Below, one piece after another: positions 6,722 to 8,180 of a stretch of 8,180 bases of DNA; the stretch's first letter is position 1; the number at the start of each line of letters is the position of its first letter. Origin of the DNA: an uncultured Eubacteriales bacterium (GTDB taxonomy: Bacteria > Bacillota > Clostridia > Oscillospirales > Acutalibacteraceae); assembly GCA_934491515.1 (NCBI GenBank), contig CAKSTF010000026.1:1-8180 (forward strand), read 5' to 3'. Made by a program: the position numbers and the translations under genes. Below the pieces are notes generated by a model. The model searched no databases and was not told the origin of the DNA. It saw nothing but the letters and a program-made list of their open reading frames with translations.

Positions 6722-7583
6722 TGTCGGCACCGCCTTTCTTCAAGGAAAGCAGGTACTCTACCGCACGGTCAACGGTGAAAATATCGTCAGGCATTTTAAA
6801 GCCTTTCTCCCCGATTTTATCAAGAACACGGGTCACAATAGGCACGTTAAGACCTATCTCGCGTAACTGTTCGCGCTGTCTGAAAACATTTTCCGTTGTG
6901 TCATACAAAGCCAGTTCTCCGGCATTCATAACAAGTAATTTGTCCGTAAGGATCGCCATATCTTCCATATTGTGCGAAACGATCAGAACGGTGGCGTTAT
7001 ACGCCTTGCGGTAGTCGGCAATGATTTTAACGATATCACGCCTGCCCTTAGGGTCAAGGCCGGCAACCGGCTCGTCAAAAACTATCAGTTCGGGGCGCAT
7101 GGCCATCACACCGGCAATAGCAACACGGCGTTTTTCGCCGCCCGAAAGATCAAACGGCGATTTATCAAGATACTCTTCTTTTATCTCAACAACACGGCAT
7201 ATTTCTTTAACCCTGTCGTCAAGTTCCTTGCCCGAAAGTCCTAAGTTTTTAGGGCCAAAAGCAATATCAGCAAAAACCGTTTCTTCAAAAAGCTGATATT
7301 CGGGATACTGAAACACAAGTCCTACCTTGGCGCGTACTTCCTTTATGCTCTTGTAGTCCTTCCAAATATCAAGACCGTTAAGGTAAATATTTCCTTCGGT
7401 AGGTTTTAAAAGACCGTTCAGGTGCTGAACAAGGGTCGATTTACCCGAACCCGTATGACCGATAATACCCACAATGTCACCGCTTTCAACGGTGAATGAA
7501 ACGCCTTTAACTGCGTCATTGATAAACGGTGTATTTCCGCCGTAGGTATGGGTAAGATTTTCTACCTTTAATATCTGCGACAA
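6714..7583 (-). CDS. ecfA2: Energy-coupling factor transporter ATPase EcfA2
   Basis: A complete 289-residue ABC ATPase. Walker A is GHTGSGKS (42-49), followed by the EcfA2-typical STLVQHLNGLLKPTEG. The Q loop has Gln92 in VFQYPEYQLFEETV, the signature is LSGGEKRR (146-153), Walker B is LIVFDEP (166-172, catalytic Glu171), the D loop is GLDP, and the switch histidine is H204. The C-terminal tail beyond about 230 (REIGLNVPIVTRV) is the ECF-specific dimerisation/regulatory region. It pairs with EcfA1 and powers EcfT by ATP hydrolysis at the inner face of the membrane. GHTGSGKST plus QHLNGLLKP separates it from EcfA1, which usually has a GPNGSGKS-type loop. The start codon is TTG: no other start occurs before the upstream in-frame stop (TAG, 7613-7611), and GGAGG (7593-7597) lies 9 bases ahead. 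It begins 1 base after the ecfA1 stop. Confidence 0.96.
   Translation of the reverse strand: MSQILKVENLTHTYGGNTPFINDAVKGVSFTVESGDIVGIIGHTGSGKSTLVQHLNGLLKPTEGNIYLNGLDIWKDYKSIKEVRAKVGLVFQYPEYQLFEETVFADIAFGPKNLGLSGKELDDRVKEICRVVEIKEEYLDKSPFDLSGGEKRRVAIAGVMAMRPELIVFDEPVAGLDPKGRRDIVKIIADYRKAYNATVLIVSHNMEDMAILTDKLLVMNAGELALYDTTENVFRQREQLREIGLNVPIVTRVLDKIGEKGFKMPDDIFTVDRAVEYLLSLKKGGADNA
6730..6736 (-). promoter_or_regulatory. Probable ribosome binding site of ecfT inside ecfA2
   Basis: AAGGCGG on the minus strand, its last base 8 bases before the ATG at 6721 and inside the ecfA2 coding sequence. It is too close to the alternative GTG at 6730, which it overlaps, to serve that start. Confidence 0.55.
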
Positions 7584-7584
7584 C

Positions 7585-8180
7585 TTAATTTTCCTCCAAA
7601 TGAAACGCCTCTATGATTCTGTCGGCTGTTTCTTCAACAGAAATTGCATCTGTGTTGATTTTTACTCCGCTGTTTTTAAGTTCGTATAAAAGTTCGGTGG
7701 TTTGCGGAACGTCAAGTCCCACCTCTTTCAGCAGTTTAATATCGCTGAATATCTTTTTCGGCGCGCCGTCTGCTATTATCTTACAGTCGTTCATAACAAG
7801 GACGCGGTCAGCGTTTTCTGCCTCTTCCATAAAATGGGTTATTAAAATCACCGTAATTCCCATTTCACGGTTAAGTTTTTCGATACTTTTTATAATTTCA
7901 AGGCGGCCTTTCGGGTCAAGCATTGCCGTAGGTTCGTCAAGAACGATACATTCGGGTTGCATAGCAAGCACACCCGCAATTGCAATACGCTGTTTCTGAC
8001 CGCCCGACAAATGATGCGGCGTTGATTTTCTGAACTGGTACATACCGACCGTTTTCAGTGCCTCATCGACACGGCGGCGTGTTTCTTCGGGTGCAAATCC
8101 CAGGTTTTCGGGGCCGAAAGCAACGTCTTCTTCAACAATAGACGCAACAAGTTGATTGTCGGGGTTCTGAAACACCATAC
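7585..8180 (-). CDS. ecfA1: Energy-coupling factor transporter ATPase EcfA1 (partial, 5' end missing)
   Basis: The window edge cuts this gene; 198 codons remain and the Walker A region lies beyond base 8180. The visible part begins in the Q loop, with MVFQNPDNQLVASIVEEDVAFG (counting from the first visible Met as residue 1; this Met is internal, not a start). It continues with signature LSGGQKQR (57-64), Walker B CIVLDEP (77-83, catalytic Glu82), D loop MLDP (86-89) and switch histidine H115. The C-terminal tail KEVGLDVPQTTELLYELKNSG is the ECF-specific extension. NPDNQ in the Q loop and DEPTAMLDP are typical of EcfA1. It forms the ATPase pair with EcfA2, whose gene starts 1 base after its TAA stop. 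The operon promoter must lie outside the window; in many Firmicutes the gene in front is rplQ. Confidence 0.95.
   Translation of the reverse strand, partial: MVFQNPDNQLVASIVEEDVAFGPENLGFAPEETRRRVDEALKTVGMYQFRKSTPHHLSGGQKQRIAIAGVLAMQPECIVLDEPTAMLDPKGRLEIIKSIEKLNREMGITVILITHFMEEAENADRVLVMNDCKIIADGAPKKIFSDIKLLKEVGLDVPQTTELLYELKNSGVKINTDAISVEETADRIIEAFHLEEN
7593..7597 (-). promoter_or_regulatory. Ribosome binding site for the TTG start of ecfA2
   Basis: GGAGG, 9 bases before the TTG at 7583, lying within the last codons of ecfA1. It is the best support for the non-ATG start, since no ATG or GTG is available in frame nearby. Confidence 0.75.

Noticed and set aside
6722..6730. GTG start for ecfT adding Met-Pro-Thr
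   Set aside because: The Shine-Dalgarno-like sequence is too close (2 bases) and EcfT proteins usually begin near the MLKDI position; the ATG at 6721 fits better. The difference is only three residues.
1..8180. CRISPR arrays, tRNA or rRNA genes, insertion sequences, phage genes or riboswitches
   Set aside because: No regularly spaced repeats, cloverleaf sequences, transposase-like reading frames or long structured leaders were seen; the window is filled by the genes listed.

Overview
This window looks like a chromosomal segment of a Gram-positive, Clostridia-type bacterium, most likely from the gut Oscillospirales/Ruminococcus-like part of that class. The reasons are the ecfA1-ecfA2-ecfT-truA cluster typical of Firmicutes, strong AGGAGG-type ribosome binding sites, a DUF5711-like protein, and a CsaA of Bacillus type. 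The placement is inferred from gene content and style; no marker gene settles the genus. Nearly everything is on the minus strand, so transcription runs from high to low coordinates.

Region 8180 to 856 (minus strand) reads as one tight operon of seven genes: ecfA1 (5' end cut by the window edge), ecfA2, ecfT, truA, a membrane-anchored DUF5711-like beta-propeller protein, a CvpA-family membrane protein, and a ClpE/ClpC-type AAA+ unfoldase. Gaps are 1 to 28 bases, with one 8-base overlap (ecfA2/ecfT), and most genes carry a recognisable Shine-Dalgarno sequence. EcfA1, EcfA2 and EcfT together form the energy-coupling module of ECF vitamin/micronutrient importers. TruA modifies tRNA anticodon arms. 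In many Firmicutes this block follows rpoA-rplQ and is followed by rplM-rpsI. Here the genes after truA are instead envelope and proteostasis genes. A perfect 12-bp hairpin just after the unfoldase stop probably ends or attenuates the operon.

Region 796 to 467 (minus) holds csaA, a small tRNA-binding-fold (OB) chaperone-like protein, whose start lies only 22 bases past that hairpin.

Region 440 to 1 is compositionally different: I counted about 26% GC for 121-420, against roughly 42-55% in sample lines of the operon. It holds a small four-helix membrane protein of unknown function (minus) and the last 19 codons of a plus-strand gene whose tail resembles GyrI-like effector-binding domains. The two genes converge on a shared hairpin terminator at 77-113.

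No tRNA, rRNA, CRISPR array, insertion sequence or phage gene is visible, and no stretch above 300 bases lacks a gene. I see no clear previously undescribed system. The points most worth a second look are the zinc-finger unfoldase at the end of a transporter/tRNA operon, the unassigned envelope pair before it, and the AT-rich small-gene junction.
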